NCBI GenBank assembly: GCA_027074805.1
Contig: JALTCK010000056.1
Span: 1 to 31,695 of the forward strand
Direction of reading: 5' to 3'
DNA from: Thermococcus sp.
Lineage (GTDB): Archaea; Methanobacteriota_B; Thermococci; Thermococcales; Thermococcaceae
Length of the DNA stretch: 31,695 bases
Shown here piece after piece: positions 8,263 through 15,729 of this stretch. A program made the position numbers and the translations under genes. The stretch's first letter is position 1. Every line of letters begins with the position of its first letter. A model generated the notes under the pieces. It searched no databases. It saw only the letters and a program-made list of their open reading frames with translations, and had not been told where the DNA came from.

Positions 8263-8580
8263 ATGAAGAAGGTAGAGGCCATAATTAGGGGAAAAGATTT
8301 TGATAGGGTCAATAGAGCTCTCAAACAGGTGGGGATAGTGCCTCTCACGGCCTACCCTGTTCAGGGCAGGGGGATTCAAGGGGGGGTTCCACCCTATGAC
8401 ATGCTCCCAAAGATGAAGATAGAGGTCGTTGTTAAGGACAGCGACGTGAAAAAGGTTGTGGATGTCATCATCAGAAACGCACGAAGTGGAACTCCGGGGG
8501 ACGGGAAGATATTCATAGTCCCCGTTGAGGATGCAATTAGAATAAGAACTGGGGAGAGGGGGAACAAGGCCCTCTATTAA
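8263..8580 (+). CDS. P-II family signal protein with shortened T-loop
   Basis: A 105-residue P-II fold protein. The start MKKVEAIIRGKDFDRV, the B-loop GDGKIFIVPVE (79-89) and the C-terminal RIRTGE (93-98) are conserved, so ATP/2-oxoglutarate binding elements are largely present. The T-loop, residues 34-50 (QGRGIQGGVPPYDMLPK), is about eight residues shorter than in GlnB/GlnK and lacks the YRG uridylylation motif; the PPYDMLPK end resembles NifI-type proteins. GGTG precedes the ATG at 8263. No amtB, glnA or nif gene is adjacent, so the partner is unknown; glutamate dehydrogenase, encoded 3.2 kb away, is a tempting guess only. The stop interlocks with that of the convergent gene. Confidence 0.88.
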   Translation: MKKVEAIIRGKDFDRVNRALKQVGIVPLTAYPVQGRGIQGGVPPYDMLPKMKIEVVVKDSDVKKVVDVIIRNARSGTPGDGKIFIVPVEDAIRIRTGERGNKALY

Positions 8581-9305
8581 AGGAAAGCATGCCGGTGTTT
8601 GTATAGCATGTAGCTGGCGTAGCTCAACAGAACGAGGCTTGCTGCTCCGAGGAGTCCTATAAGGGCCACTACCGCCTGGGCAAAGGCAATGCTCCTGTGG
8701 AATACATCAGCTATTCTTGCAAGCTCGGTTGGGTTGTTGAATGCATAGACGGAGTACCTTATCGAGAATGCCCCCATGACCATTGGTATGGGCATCACAG
8801 CAAAGGCGAGCATGAGTCCAAGACTTCCCCTCTTCCTCAGGCTTAATATGGAGAGTAACGTTGGTATTACCAGTATCAGGGCAGTTATGGCGTACATTGG
8901 ACCAAAAATCCCTGATATTAAGTAAAAGGGTATCATCCCAAACAGGAATGCCCTGTAGGCTCTTTGGAGATCACTAACCTTCCCGGAGAAGTCATAGGGA
9001 GCCACTTTTGAATATCGGGTTATGGTGCTTATTAGCTTCATGTACTCTTTCTGGCCTGATTTTTCTATGAATTTGTCAGTGGTGCTGTTTTTGAGTTTCA
9101 CAACCCTCTTAAGGAAGAAGTTGGCAAGTTCTTCGTTATCATAAATCACGTTGTCTGCAACGGTTAGAAAATTGTTCTTTGCTTCTTCTAAAAGAACCAG
9201 GGCTTTTTTCTTGTTTTTATCGGATAGATTTTTGAGGGAATCCACTCTTTTCTTGACTTCATCAATAGTCTCGGCTACGTCCCTAAGAATTTCTGCACTT
9301 CTCAT
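8577..9305 (-). CDS. Membrane protein with N-terminal coiled coil, unknown
   Basis: A 242-residue protein: about 120 residues of charged helices (SAEILRDVAETIDEVKKRVD.., probable coiled coil) followed by four hydrophobic segments (about 122-142, 144-156, 166-184, 206-232). I recognise no family. GGAGGTG lies 5 nt before the ATG at 9305; a GTG two codons upstream lies within that site. It follows the SNF transporter and its small subunit on the same strand, about 37 bp from the latter, so it may be co-transcribed, though a TTTTAAAT at 9321-9328 could be its own TATA box. Confidence 0.65.
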   Translation of the reverse strand: MRSAEILRDVAETIDEVKKRVDSLKNLSDKNKKKALVLLEEAKNNFLTVADNVIYDNEELANFFLKRVVKLKNSTTDKFIEKSGQKEYMKLISTITRYSKVAPYDFSGKVSDLQRAYRAFLFGMIPFYLISGIFGPMYAITALILVIPTLLSILSLRKRGSLGLMLAFAVMPIPMVMGAFSIRYSVYAFNNPTELARIADVFHRSIAFAQAVVALIGLLGAASLVLLSYASYMLYKHRHAFL

Positions 9306-9342
9306 CAACACACCTCCTAAATTTAAAAGAAAAGGAGGGGCT

Positions 9343-9453
9343 TTAAGCCTTTCCTTCCTTCTCGGCTCTCAGGAGCTTTGCAATGCTCCAGTACATCATT
9401 ATAAATATTGTGCCCCATGCAAATATTAGGAATGCCAGAGCGCCTGCGTCCAT
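9343..9453 (-). CDS. Small transporter subunit (MetS-like, 36 residues)
   Basis: A 36-codon gene encoding MDAGALAFLIFAWGTIFIMM and then YWSIAKLLRAEKEGKA: one membrane helix with the conserved tryptophan-glycine pair followed by a short basic/charged tail. This is the layout of the small subunit of methionine/alanine importers (MetS, found beside SNF-family MetP in bacteria). GAGGTGGTGAAA immediately precedes the ATG, an excellent ribosome binding site, and it starts 10 bp after the stop of the SNF-family transporter. Position, ribosome binding site and composition together make it real; such genes are often missed for their size. Confidence 0.8.
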   Translation of the reverse strand: MDAGALAFLIFAWGTIFIMMYWSIAKLLRAEKEGKA

Positions 9454-9463
9454 TTTCACCACC

Positions 9464-11065
9464 TCAGACCTTTATGAGGACCTCGTTCTTCTCGATCTCT
9501 TCTCCGTACTTCTTCTTGATGGCCATGTAGGCTTCAATGGCTCCTATGATGACGACCACTATAATCATTGCCCTGGAGATTGTCACTGCATGCTTCGCAT
9601 ACTGGACTGTTGTAGATACGAGGGCCTGTTCTTTGACGAGGTTTTCTAGGTAACTGGGGGTAAGGGTTATGACGCCTCCCTTTATGTAATCCCACGTGTT
9701 GCCGGCGAGGAGTATTAGCATGTAGATTGGCGCAATGTATATCATTATTGGCTTGAACCATCCTGGAACTTTAATATAGGCTCCCTTGTGGAGTTCCTCC
9801 CAGAATCTGTTGATGCCAAAGAGCCACAGGCCTACTATAACGTCAAAGAATCCAAGCACGACTAGGAAGTAGCTCCCAACCCACATATCCATGTCTGTCA
9901 GGACAAGTAGGGTTTTGTCGAGTGCTATTGGTAGTCCAAGTATGAAGAGCCATACAAAGACAAGCCAGGTTCCCTTCTTCCTTGGAATGTGAATGTCCTC
10001 CTCAAGCATTGCAACGAGGTAGTTATAAGTTGCTATTGCCGAGGTGAATCCTGCAAACCAAAGTAGCAGGAACCAGAAGGCACCGAATATGCGTCCTGCG
10101 GGCATGTGCATGAAGACGTTAGGGAGTGACATGTATGCGAGACCGACACCGCTCTTTATGGCCTTTTCAGGTCCGAGGTAGGCGAAGGCTATTGGAATTG
10201 CCAGTGAACCACCTAGTATGACCTCTGCAAACTCGTTGAGGGAGACTGTTGCAAGGCCGCTAAGTGCAACGTCATCCTCGGGACCGAGGTAGCTTGCGTA
10301 GTTGTGGATGATACCCATACCCAGGGAGAGGGTGAAGAATATCTGTCCGGCTGCCGCTAGGCTTATCTTGAAGAAGTTCTGGCTTAGAGTTTGGAAGTCG
10401 GGCTTCCAGATGTACTGGAGACCTCCGAGTGCGCTCCACTCTGGTTTAACCGGGGAACCGAGGGTAAGGGCCCTTATGACGAGTATGATGGCAAAGACGT
10501 ATAGTGTTGGCATCATTACCTTGACCCAGCGCTCGATACCCTTGCTGACACCCTGGGCAACCGCTATTCCCAAGATCACCATTGTGAGACCCCAGAAGAA
10601 GAGCACTGCATTGGTGTTGCTTATGTATCCTACAAAGAATTTGTACGTGTCCTGTCCGAAGTATGCGCCGGTGAGGCTGTACCAAGTGTATGCCGCTGAC
10701 CATCCTATGATCTGGTAGTAGTAGGAGCTCAGGAGAGATGCTACTGAAAATCCTAACAGACCTCCTATAACCCCCATCCAAAGGGCTCCCCTTGGTTTGA
10801 GGCTATCCCTTGACATTAGGTAGAACATTGGACCTAATGTTCCGTGGCCGTACTTTCCACCGTAGCGACCGATGGTCCATTCAATCCACATCACAGGTAT
10901 TCCCAGGAAGAACAGTGCAATGAAGTACGGTATCATAAATGCGCCGCCACCGTTGCTTGCCAGCTGGTAGGGGAACCTCCAGAAGTTACCGAGACCAATT
11001 GCGTTTCCAGCCATGGCTAAAATCAAACCCAACTTAGTTGCCCATTGATCCCTAGGCTGTTCCAC
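9464..11065 (-). CDS. Sodium-dependent symporter, SNF/NSS family
   Basis: A 533-residue transporter of the neurotransmitter:sodium symporter family. The N-terminus MEQPRDQWATKLGLILAMAG and AIGLGNFWRFPYQLASNGGGAF (parts: GNAIGLGNFWRFPY, NGGGAFMIPY) form helix 1 with the unwound Na+/substrate site, as in LeuT. About 12 membrane segments follow. Substrate is likely an amino acid; the 36-residue partner downstream favours methionine/alanine, by analogy. The GTG at 11065 has GGAGGTG six nt before it; an earlier TTG at 11083 lies in front of that site and is unlikely. It heads a probable three-gene operon. Confidence 0.92.
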   Translation of the reverse strand: MEQPRDQWATKLGLILAMAGNAIGLGNFWRFPYQLASNGGGAFMIPYFIALFFLGIPVMWIEWTIGRYGGKYGHGTLGPMFYLMSRDSLKPRGALWMGVIGGLLGFSVASLLSSYYYQIIGWSAAYTWYSLTGAYFGQDTYKFFVGYISNTNAVLFFWGLTMVILGIAVAQGVSKGIERWVKVMMPTLYVFAIILVIRALTLGSPVKPEWSALGGLQYIWKPDFQTLSQNFFKISLAAAGQIFFTLSLGMGIIHNYASYLGPEDDVALSGLATVSLNEFAEVILGGSLAIPIAFAYLGPEKAIKSGVGLAYMSLPNVFMHMPAGRIFGAFWFLLLWFAGFTSAIATYNYLVAMLEEDIHIPRKKGTWLVFVWLFILGLPIALDKTLLVLTDMDMWVGSYFLVVLGFFDVIVGLWLFGINRFWEELHKGAYIKVPGWFKPIMIYIAPIYMLILLAGNTWDYIKGGVITLTPSYLENLVKEQALVSTTVQYAKHAVTISRAMIIVVVIIGAIEAYMAIKKKYGEEIEKNEVLIKV

Positions 11066-11351
11066 AGTGATCACCTCCAACAACCTGCTCTATAGTATAC
11101 CCCTGTGCAGTTCAATGGGGCATTATGTATAAGGAACTACTTTCTATAAAAAGCTTTTCCAAGGAGTTTTTCGACATAAGACGATTTACTCTGCTTTAAA
11201 ACTACCGTTGAAGCTTTGTTGTCACTTTGCTTGGTACGAGATGTAGGCGTAACCCCTCTGTTGTCAGAATTACAATGGAATGCAATGACGCTAAAAAAAG
11301 TCCAAAACACTGAGTTGAGGGTTAATAATTTAAGGCCTTAGAGAGTATGGT

Positions 11352-11415
11352 TATTGCCCGATGATTGAAACGAGAGTGAGCTGAGGGATGATGACCGACT
11401 TCTCTCTGAGGGTGT
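11352..11415 (+). ncRNA. Probable C/D box small RNA
   Basis: The elements occur in the right order and spacing: a degenerate C box CCGATGA (11358-11364), D' box CTGA (11381-11384), 3 nt, a perfect C' box ATGATGA (11388-11394), an 11-nt guide, and D box CTGA (11406-11409). A TATA-like TTAATAATTTAAGG ends about 20 nt before the predicted 5' end and a T6 run follows at 11433. C/D RNAs guide 2'-O-methylation of rRNA or tRNA with L7Ae, Nop5 and fibrillarin. Oddities: the first guide is 16 nt, long, and the C box departs from RTGATGA at its first two bases. The target is not known to me. Confidence 0.45.
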
Positions 11416-11686
11416 TTACATATCTTTGTTCATTTTTTGTCTATTGAGAGGAGTTTTTTGGAGCCTTACTTGGGTCTGTTTTTGTTCTACAAGGTGGCTC
11501 TGAGAGGGTTTAGTGACTGCTGTGAAATTTCATGACGTTGTAGCATTTAAATGTTCATTGATGTATAGAAATTAGGGATGCACGTCGCTCCTTTTTGCTT
11601 AAATTTTTTGGAGAGCCCTTCTTTTTTTCGAAAATTTAATTATACAAGTGTTTGTTTAGAATTGAGCTTTTTGCTTGCTCCTTTTT

Positions 11687-11701
11687 CGAAAGGTTTATAT
11701 A
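11687..11701 (+). promoter_or_regulatory. gdhA promoter (BRE and TATA box)
   Basis: CGAAAGG followed by TTTATATA is a textbook archaeal BRE/TATA pair, like the well-studied Pyrococcus gdh promoter. Transcription would start near 11722-11726, leaving a leader of about 28 nt with GAGGTGGG as ribosome binding site before the ATG at 11753. A very strong, probably high-level promoter. Confidence 0.85.
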
Positions 11702-11752
11702 TGTAACTGTCTTAATCTATTTCGCAAATTACCGAAATTCGAGGTGGGAAAA

Positions 11753-13018
11753 ATGGTCGAGATTGACCCATTTGAGATGGCTGTTCAGCAGCTCGAGAGG
11801 GCTGCCCAGCACATGGAGATAAGTGAAGAGGCCCTCGAGTGGCTCAAAAAGCCCATGAGGATCGTTGAGGTTAGCGTCCCGCTCGAGATGGACGACGGTT
11901 CTGTCAAGGTTTTCACCGGTTTCCGTGTTCAGCACAACTGGGCCCGCGGCCCTACCAAGGGTGGTATAAGGTGGCATCCGGCTGAGACTCTTAGCACCGT
12001 TAAGGCCCTCGCCACATGGATGACTTGGAAGGTCGCTGTTATGGATCTTCCCTACGGTGGAGGCAAGGGTGGCATAATTGTTGATCCGAAGAAGCTCTCC
12101 GAGAGGGAGCAGGAGAGGCTCGCAAGGAACTACATAAGGGCTATCTATGACGTTATTGGTCCGTGGACTGACATTCCGGCACCGGATGTGTATACTAACC
12201 CGAAGATAATGGCTTGGATGATGGACGAGTACGAGACCATTATGAGGCGTAGAGGCCCGGCTTTCGGTGTTATCACTGGCAAGCCGCCGGGAGTCGGTGG
12301 TATCGTCGCCAGGATGGATGCAACCGCTAGGGGAGCGGCCTTCGCCATACGCGAGGCTGCCAAGGCCCTTGGTTGGGGCGACATCAAAGGCAAGACCATA
12401 GCCATCCAGGGCTACGGTAACGCCGGCTATTACCTACACAAGATAATGAGCGAGGAGTACGGGATGAAGGTCGTTGCAGTCAGCGACAGTAAGGGCGGTA
12501 TCTACAACCCGGACGGTCTCCCACCGGCGGACGAAGTTCTCAAGTGGAAGAAGGAGCACGGCTCAGTTAAGGAAATGCCGGGAACCCAGCCCATTACCAA
12601 CGAGGAGCTCCTTGAGCTTGACGTCGACATCCTCGCTCCGGCAGCTATCGAAGAGGTGATAACCGAAAAGAACGCAGACAACATTAAGGCCAAGATCGTC
12701 GCTGAGGTTGCTAACGGCCCCGTTACTCTTGAAGCCGATGAGATTCTCCGCGAGAAGGGCATCCTCCAGATACCCGACTTCCTCTGCAACGCAGGTGGCG
12801 TCACCGTCAGCTACTTCGAATGGGTTCAGAACATCAACGGCTTCTACTGGACGGTTGAGGAGACCAGGAAGAGGCTCGACGAGAAGATGACCCGGGCATT
12901 CTGGGACGTCTACAACACCCACAAGGAGAAGAACATTCACATGAGAGATGCGGCCTACGTCGTGGCCGTTAACAGGGTCTACGAGGCCATGAAGCACCGC
13001 GGATGGGTGAAGAAGTGA
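11753..13018 (+). CDS. gdhA: Glutamate dehydrogenase
   Basis: A 421-residue enzyme of the hexameric GDH family, which interconverts glutamate and 2-oxoglutarate plus ammonia with NAD(P). The catalytic lysine region is PYGGGKGGI (about residues 102-110), the substrate lysine is in GGIRWHP upstream, and the Rossmann dinucleotide loop is GYGNAG (about 222-227). The length and the start MVEIDPFEMAVQQLERAA match Thermococcales GDH closely. A longer reading from 11675 would run through the TATA box, so the ATG at 11753 after GAGGTGGG is certain. A T-rich stretch at 13020-13033 probably ends the transcript. Confidence 0.98.
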   Translation: MVEIDPFEMAVQQLERAAQHMEISEEALEWLKKPMRIVEVSVPLEMDDGSVKVFTGFRVQHNWARGPTKGGIRWHPAETLSTVKALATWMTWKVAVMDLPYGGGKGGIIVDPKKLSEREQERLARNYIRAIYDVIGPWTDIPAPDVYTNPKIMAWMMDEYETIMRRRGPAFGVITGKPPGVGGIVARMDATARGAAFAIREAAKALGWGDIKGKTIAIQGYGNAGYYLHKIMSEEYGMKVVAVSDSKGGIYNPDGLPPADEVLKWKKEHGSVKEMPGTQPITNEELLELDVDILAPAAIEEVITEKNADNIKAKIVAEVANGPVTLEADEILREKGILQIPDFLCNAGGVTVSYFEWVQNINGFYWTVEETRKRLDEKMTRAFWDVYNTHKEKNIHMRDAAYVVAVNRVYEAMKHRGWVKK

Positions 13019-13052
13019 TTCTTTTTCCTTTTCTTCGTTTGTCCTGTGTAAT

Positions 13053-13415
13053 TCATCTTGATTTTTTCTCGAGCTGGGATTTGTAGAGCCTCGCTATCGC
13101 CTGCATTGCGGCTGCAACCATTATCCCGGTCAGTATCATTCCAAGGACGGGAAGAACGAGGGCGCACAGAAGTTTTGAGACGGCTGTCGTTGGGGTGAAG
13201 TCTCCGTAACCTACTGTGAAAGCTGTTATGAAGGCGAAGTACATTCCATTCCAGATATCCATTCCCTCTTCGAAGGATAAAACTATCCCCAAAAGCGCTA
13301 TTGTAACGAAGAGGCCCAGGAGTATGCTCTTAACGTAGTAGAGAACTCTTAGAAACTCGTGAAAGAAGGTGCGAAAGCCAACTAACTCAAGCTCAATCTC
13401 GTCCTCGGTTCCCAT
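13053..13415 (-). CDS. Two-helix potassium channel
   Basis: A 120-residue protein with one membrane helix (about 30-48), a pore loop with the K+ selectivity filter TVGYGD (67-72), and a second helix (about 83-106), i.e. the minimal KcsA-type subunit that works as a tetramer. The short N-terminal part is acidic (MGTEDEIELELVGF); the C-terminal tail after helix 2 is basic and has no RCK or cyclic-nucleotide domain. GGAGGAGGGGG precedes the ATG. Converges on gdhA with 34 bp between stops. Confidence 0.88.
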   Translation of the reverse strand: MGTEDEIELELVGFRTFFHEFLRVLYYVKSILLGLFVTIALLGIVLSFEEGMDIWNGMYFAFITAFTVGYGDFTPTTAVSKLLCALVLPVLGMILTGIMVAAAMQAIARLYKSQLEKKSR

Positions 13416-13503
13416 CTTACCCCCTCCTCCAGTGAGGCGCTAAGTTTTTAAATCTTGATGCCAACGTCGAGTGATTCCTTTAAATGGTATTAAGGTGAAA
13501 AAA

Positions 13504-13839
13504 ATGGGGGAGCGTATAGAAACACTACTGAGGATTCCACTTGCGATCCTCTACGGCATGATACAGGAGGTTCTTGGAATAGCAGTGGCGTTTGCCGTGT
13601 TGCTTCAGTTCTTTTACACTCTCATCCTTGGAAGTAGACATGAGGGCATGGCATGCTTTAGCAATCGGGTTGCATCTCTCTCGTATCACATAAGCAGGTA
13701 CTTATATTTCGCCACCAATGAGAAGCCTCTCTTTGGCGGCCCCGGCTGGGAGGACACCCTTCCATGCGATTTCAAGAGGGAAAATGCCAAAAGAAAATAC
13801 AAGGAGATAAAGGACTCCTTGGAGGGTTACGAGCTTTAA
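13504..13839 (+). CDS. DUF4389-like membrane protein
   Basis: A 111-residue protein with one or two hydrophobic stretches (IPLAILYGMIQEVLGIAVAF, then LLQFFYTLIL) followed by GSRHEGMACFSNRVASLSYH and RYLYFATNEKPLFGG, a pattern like DUF4389, a family of unknown function whose members have a basic start, a membrane pair and a conserved RYxxFxTDxxPPF-like segment. A 5' extension to 13471 is possible, but GGTG at 13494-13497 fits the ATG at 13504 and a TTTTTAAATC TATA box lies at 13446-13455. The stop interlocks with the convergent gene by 4 nt. Confidence 0.65.
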   Translation: MGERIETLLRIPLAILYGMIQEVLGIAVAFAVLLQFFYTLILGSRHEGMACFSNRVASLSYHISRYLYFATNEKPLFGGPGWEDTLPCDFKRENAKRKYKEIKDSLEGYEL

Positions 13840-14999
13840 ACCTTTGCCCAATACTCTTTTTCCTCAACCATCGCCCTTATCATCTCTCCTTCTTTTTTGA
13901 ACATCGTCCTCCTAGACGGGTTCTGCATGCCGTAGAACTCCATAAAGGGGCTGGGTCTCCTGTTGAAGGGATAGTAAAGATATATTGCAGCGAGCGTCCT
14001 GTAGGCTTCTGCCATTTCACTTATAACTCCCGCCGAAACCCCCTCTGCGTAGTGATAAACTGCTATTGCCTTGCTAACATCGACTAGGTTAAAATCGCGT
14101 TCGACGAGTTGCCTCCTCAGTATCTCGGTTGCCTGTTCTATGTCTTCTCTGTCCAGCTCATCCACCTCGTTGCCATCAAGCAGGTGTTTTATCTTGATGT
14201 GTTTTGTTGATGGGTTCGCGTTGACTTGGGTGTCGTATTCCGCAACGACCCACCAGTCGTCCAGAGCTCCGGGATCGAGGACAGTGAAGTGCTCGCTCAG
14301 TTTGGCGTAGAAGTCTCTAACACGGTGGTAGTACTCCTCCTCGTGTCCGGTCATGGGGTAGCTGAGATAAACGAGGGGCTTTTCCTTCTCCCTAAAGAGA
14401 AGGTCGAGGAAAACGTCGAGTGGATGTCTTATTCCGAACTGGAGAACATAGCGGACCTCTATTCCCTCCCTCTTCAGCTCGTGGACGAGGGTCTTAACGT
14501 GGTTTATCGCATCTTCTCTCCACATGACGAGGGTTGTGAGCTTTATGTTCTTCGGGTTTTCGCCGAAGCGCTCGAACCACTCTGGGTCGTTGATGATGCG
14601 TCTCCTTACTGAGAGGACGTCGTCGAGGAGTATTATGACCCTGTTTGGGTGGAGGAGCTTTAAATTGCTTGCTGTGAATCCAATGACGCTTCCGCTGCCC
14701 CATCGGAAGAGGCTTGGGGTCGAGACGACGTGTATCCTCTTCTCGCTTCCATCTATCTCCATCTTAATCCTCTCAAAGGCCCTGTCCCTGATTTCGTTCA
14801 TGAGGTCCTGATGACTTATAGCAAAGTCCAGAACGTTCTTGCGTGTTATCTTAACTCCGTTTTCCTTTCCCACTTCGCGGATGTAGTCGAAAACGTGGTA
14901 GTAGCTGTACTCCCTTTCATCGGCTTTTTCCAGAGCACTTTCTATGTACTCGTCTCTTCCGTTAAGAGGGGGGCCGGTAACGAGGATAACCTCCTTCAT
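13836..14999 (-). CDS. Two-domain protein: degenerate P-loop domain plus deoxyribosyltransferase-like domain
   Basis: A 387-residue protein with two recognisable halves. Residues 1-205 look like a P-loop NTPase of the adenylate/nucleoside kinase kind (MKEVILVTGPPLNGRDEYIE, then RVIILLDDVLSVRRRI), but the Walker A loop reads GPPLNGRD, without the GK[ST] end. Residues 208-345 resemble the nucleoside 2-deoxyribosyltransferase fold: VYLSYPMTGHE as first strand-loop, VDVSKAIAVYHYAEGVSAG, and SEMAEAYRTLAAIYLYYP with E328 where that family has its glutamate. GGTGA precedes the ATG at 14999; the longer reading to 15086 crosses the promoter. Function unknown; a nucleotide-related sensor or enzyme is inference. 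Confidence 0.6.
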   Translation of the reverse strand: MKEVILVTGPPLNGRDEYIESALEKADEREYSYYHVFDYIREVGKENGVKITRKNVLDFAISHQDLMNEIRDRAFERIKMEIDGSEKRIHVVSTPSLFRWGSGSVIGFTASNLKLLHPNRVIILLDDVLSVRRRIINDPEWFERFGENPKNIKLTTLVMWREDAINHVKTLVHELKREGIEVRYVLQFGIRHPLDVFLDLLFREKEKPLVYLSYPMTGHEEEYYHRVRDFYAKLSEHFTVLDPGALDDWWVVAEYDTQVNANPSTKHIKIKHLLDGNEVDELDREDIEQATEILRRQLVERDFNLVDVSKAIAVYHYAEGVSAGVISEMAEAYRTLAAIYLYYPFNRRPSPFMEFYGMQNPSRRTMFKKEGEMIRAMVEEKEYWAKV

Positions 15000-15030
15000 G
15001 CTTTCACCTGCGCTCCTATTGGACGAAACC

Positions 15031-15038
15031 TTTAAATA
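15031..15038. promoter_or_regulatory. Shared TATA box between psmB and the divergent two-domain gene
   Basis: TTTAAATA, preceded on the plus strand by an A/C-rich BRE-like GACGAAACC, is palindromic enough to serve both directions. It places the plus-strand start of transcription near 15062 (leader about 46 nt to psmB) and the minus-strand start near 15006, just ahead of the start at 14999. Confidence 0.55.
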
Positions 15039-15107
15039 GTATTCCCTGCAAAAGTGGGAGTGCAGTGGTTCTTCTGTTCTAAACACATACCAGCAGGGGT
15101 GTTGTAA

Positions 15108-15719
15108 TTGACTGAGAAACTAAAGGGAACGACTACGGTCGGCATTGTGTGTAGGGACGGCGTAGTCTTAGCTGCGGACAGGAGAGCGTCCCTTGGGAAT
15201 ATGGTGCTCTCAGATAGCGTTACGAAGGTTTTCCAGATAGATGATCACCTGGCTCTTGCGGGAGCCGGTGGTGTTGGTGATATCCTCAGCCTTGTCAGGC
15301 TTCTAAGGGCTGAGGCAAAGCTGTACAGGGCGAAGGCTGGCAGGGAGATGAGCGTTAGGGCCCTCGCGACCCTGACGTCAAATGTCCTTCACGGAAACAG
15401 GTTCATGCCGTACTTTGGATGGTTTTTGATAGGGGGCTACGACTCAAAACCGGGTCTTTACTCCATAGATATGGCCGGCGGTGTAACTGAGGACAAGTTC
15501 ACGGCTGCCGGCTCGGGAATGGAGTTCGCCTTCTCGATACTTGAGGACGGGTTTAAAGAGGGCATGTCACTTGAGGAGGGAATAAGACTGGCCCTCAGTG
15601 CCATGAAGGCCGCTACAAGGAGGGACGTCTTTACGGGTGGAGACGTTTTGCTGGTTTCTGTGACGAAGGATGGCTACAAGGAGTACTCAAAGGAGGAGCT
15701 CAAAGCGCTTCTTGAGTGA
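15108..15719 (+). CDS. psmB: Proteasome beta subunit
   Basis: A 203-residue 20S proteasome beta subunit. A seven-residue propeptide (MTEKLKG) is cut to expose the catalytic threonine of TTTVGIV; counted from there, D17 (in AADRRAS) and K33 (in DSVTKVF) complete the active site, so this is an active beta subunit. The start is a TTG with GGGGTG six nt upstream. Thermococcales encode two beta subunits; the neighbouring fttA gene suggests this is the one usually numbered beta 1, but I cannot see the other. The gene stops 10 bp before the fttA start, so the two are co-transcribed. Confidence 0.95.
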   Translation: MTEKLKGTTTVGIVCRDGVVLAADRRASLGNMVLSDSVTKVFQIDDHLALAGAGGVGDILSLVRLLRAEAKLYRAKAGREMSVRALATLTSNVLHGNRFMPYFGWFLIGGYDSKPGLYSIDMAGGVTEDKFTAAGSGMEFAFSILEDGFKEGMSLEEGIRLALSAMKAATRRDVFTGGDVLLVSVTKDGYKEYSKEELKALLE

Positions 15720-15729
15720 GGTGGTGAAA

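Larger units (their letters stand above)
11066..11752. other. Long intergenic region between SNF transporter and gdhA
   Basis: This divergent, AT-rich 687 bp region has no open reading frame I would call. It holds a TATA-like CTATAAAAAG near 11145-11155, a probable C/D box sRNA gene with its own TATA box (11322-11335) and T-run (11433-11438), and the gdhA promoter near 11687-11701. Several T-runs at 11590-11640 could be terminators on the plus strand. The rest shows no repeat or hairpin that I can support. Confidence 0.5.
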
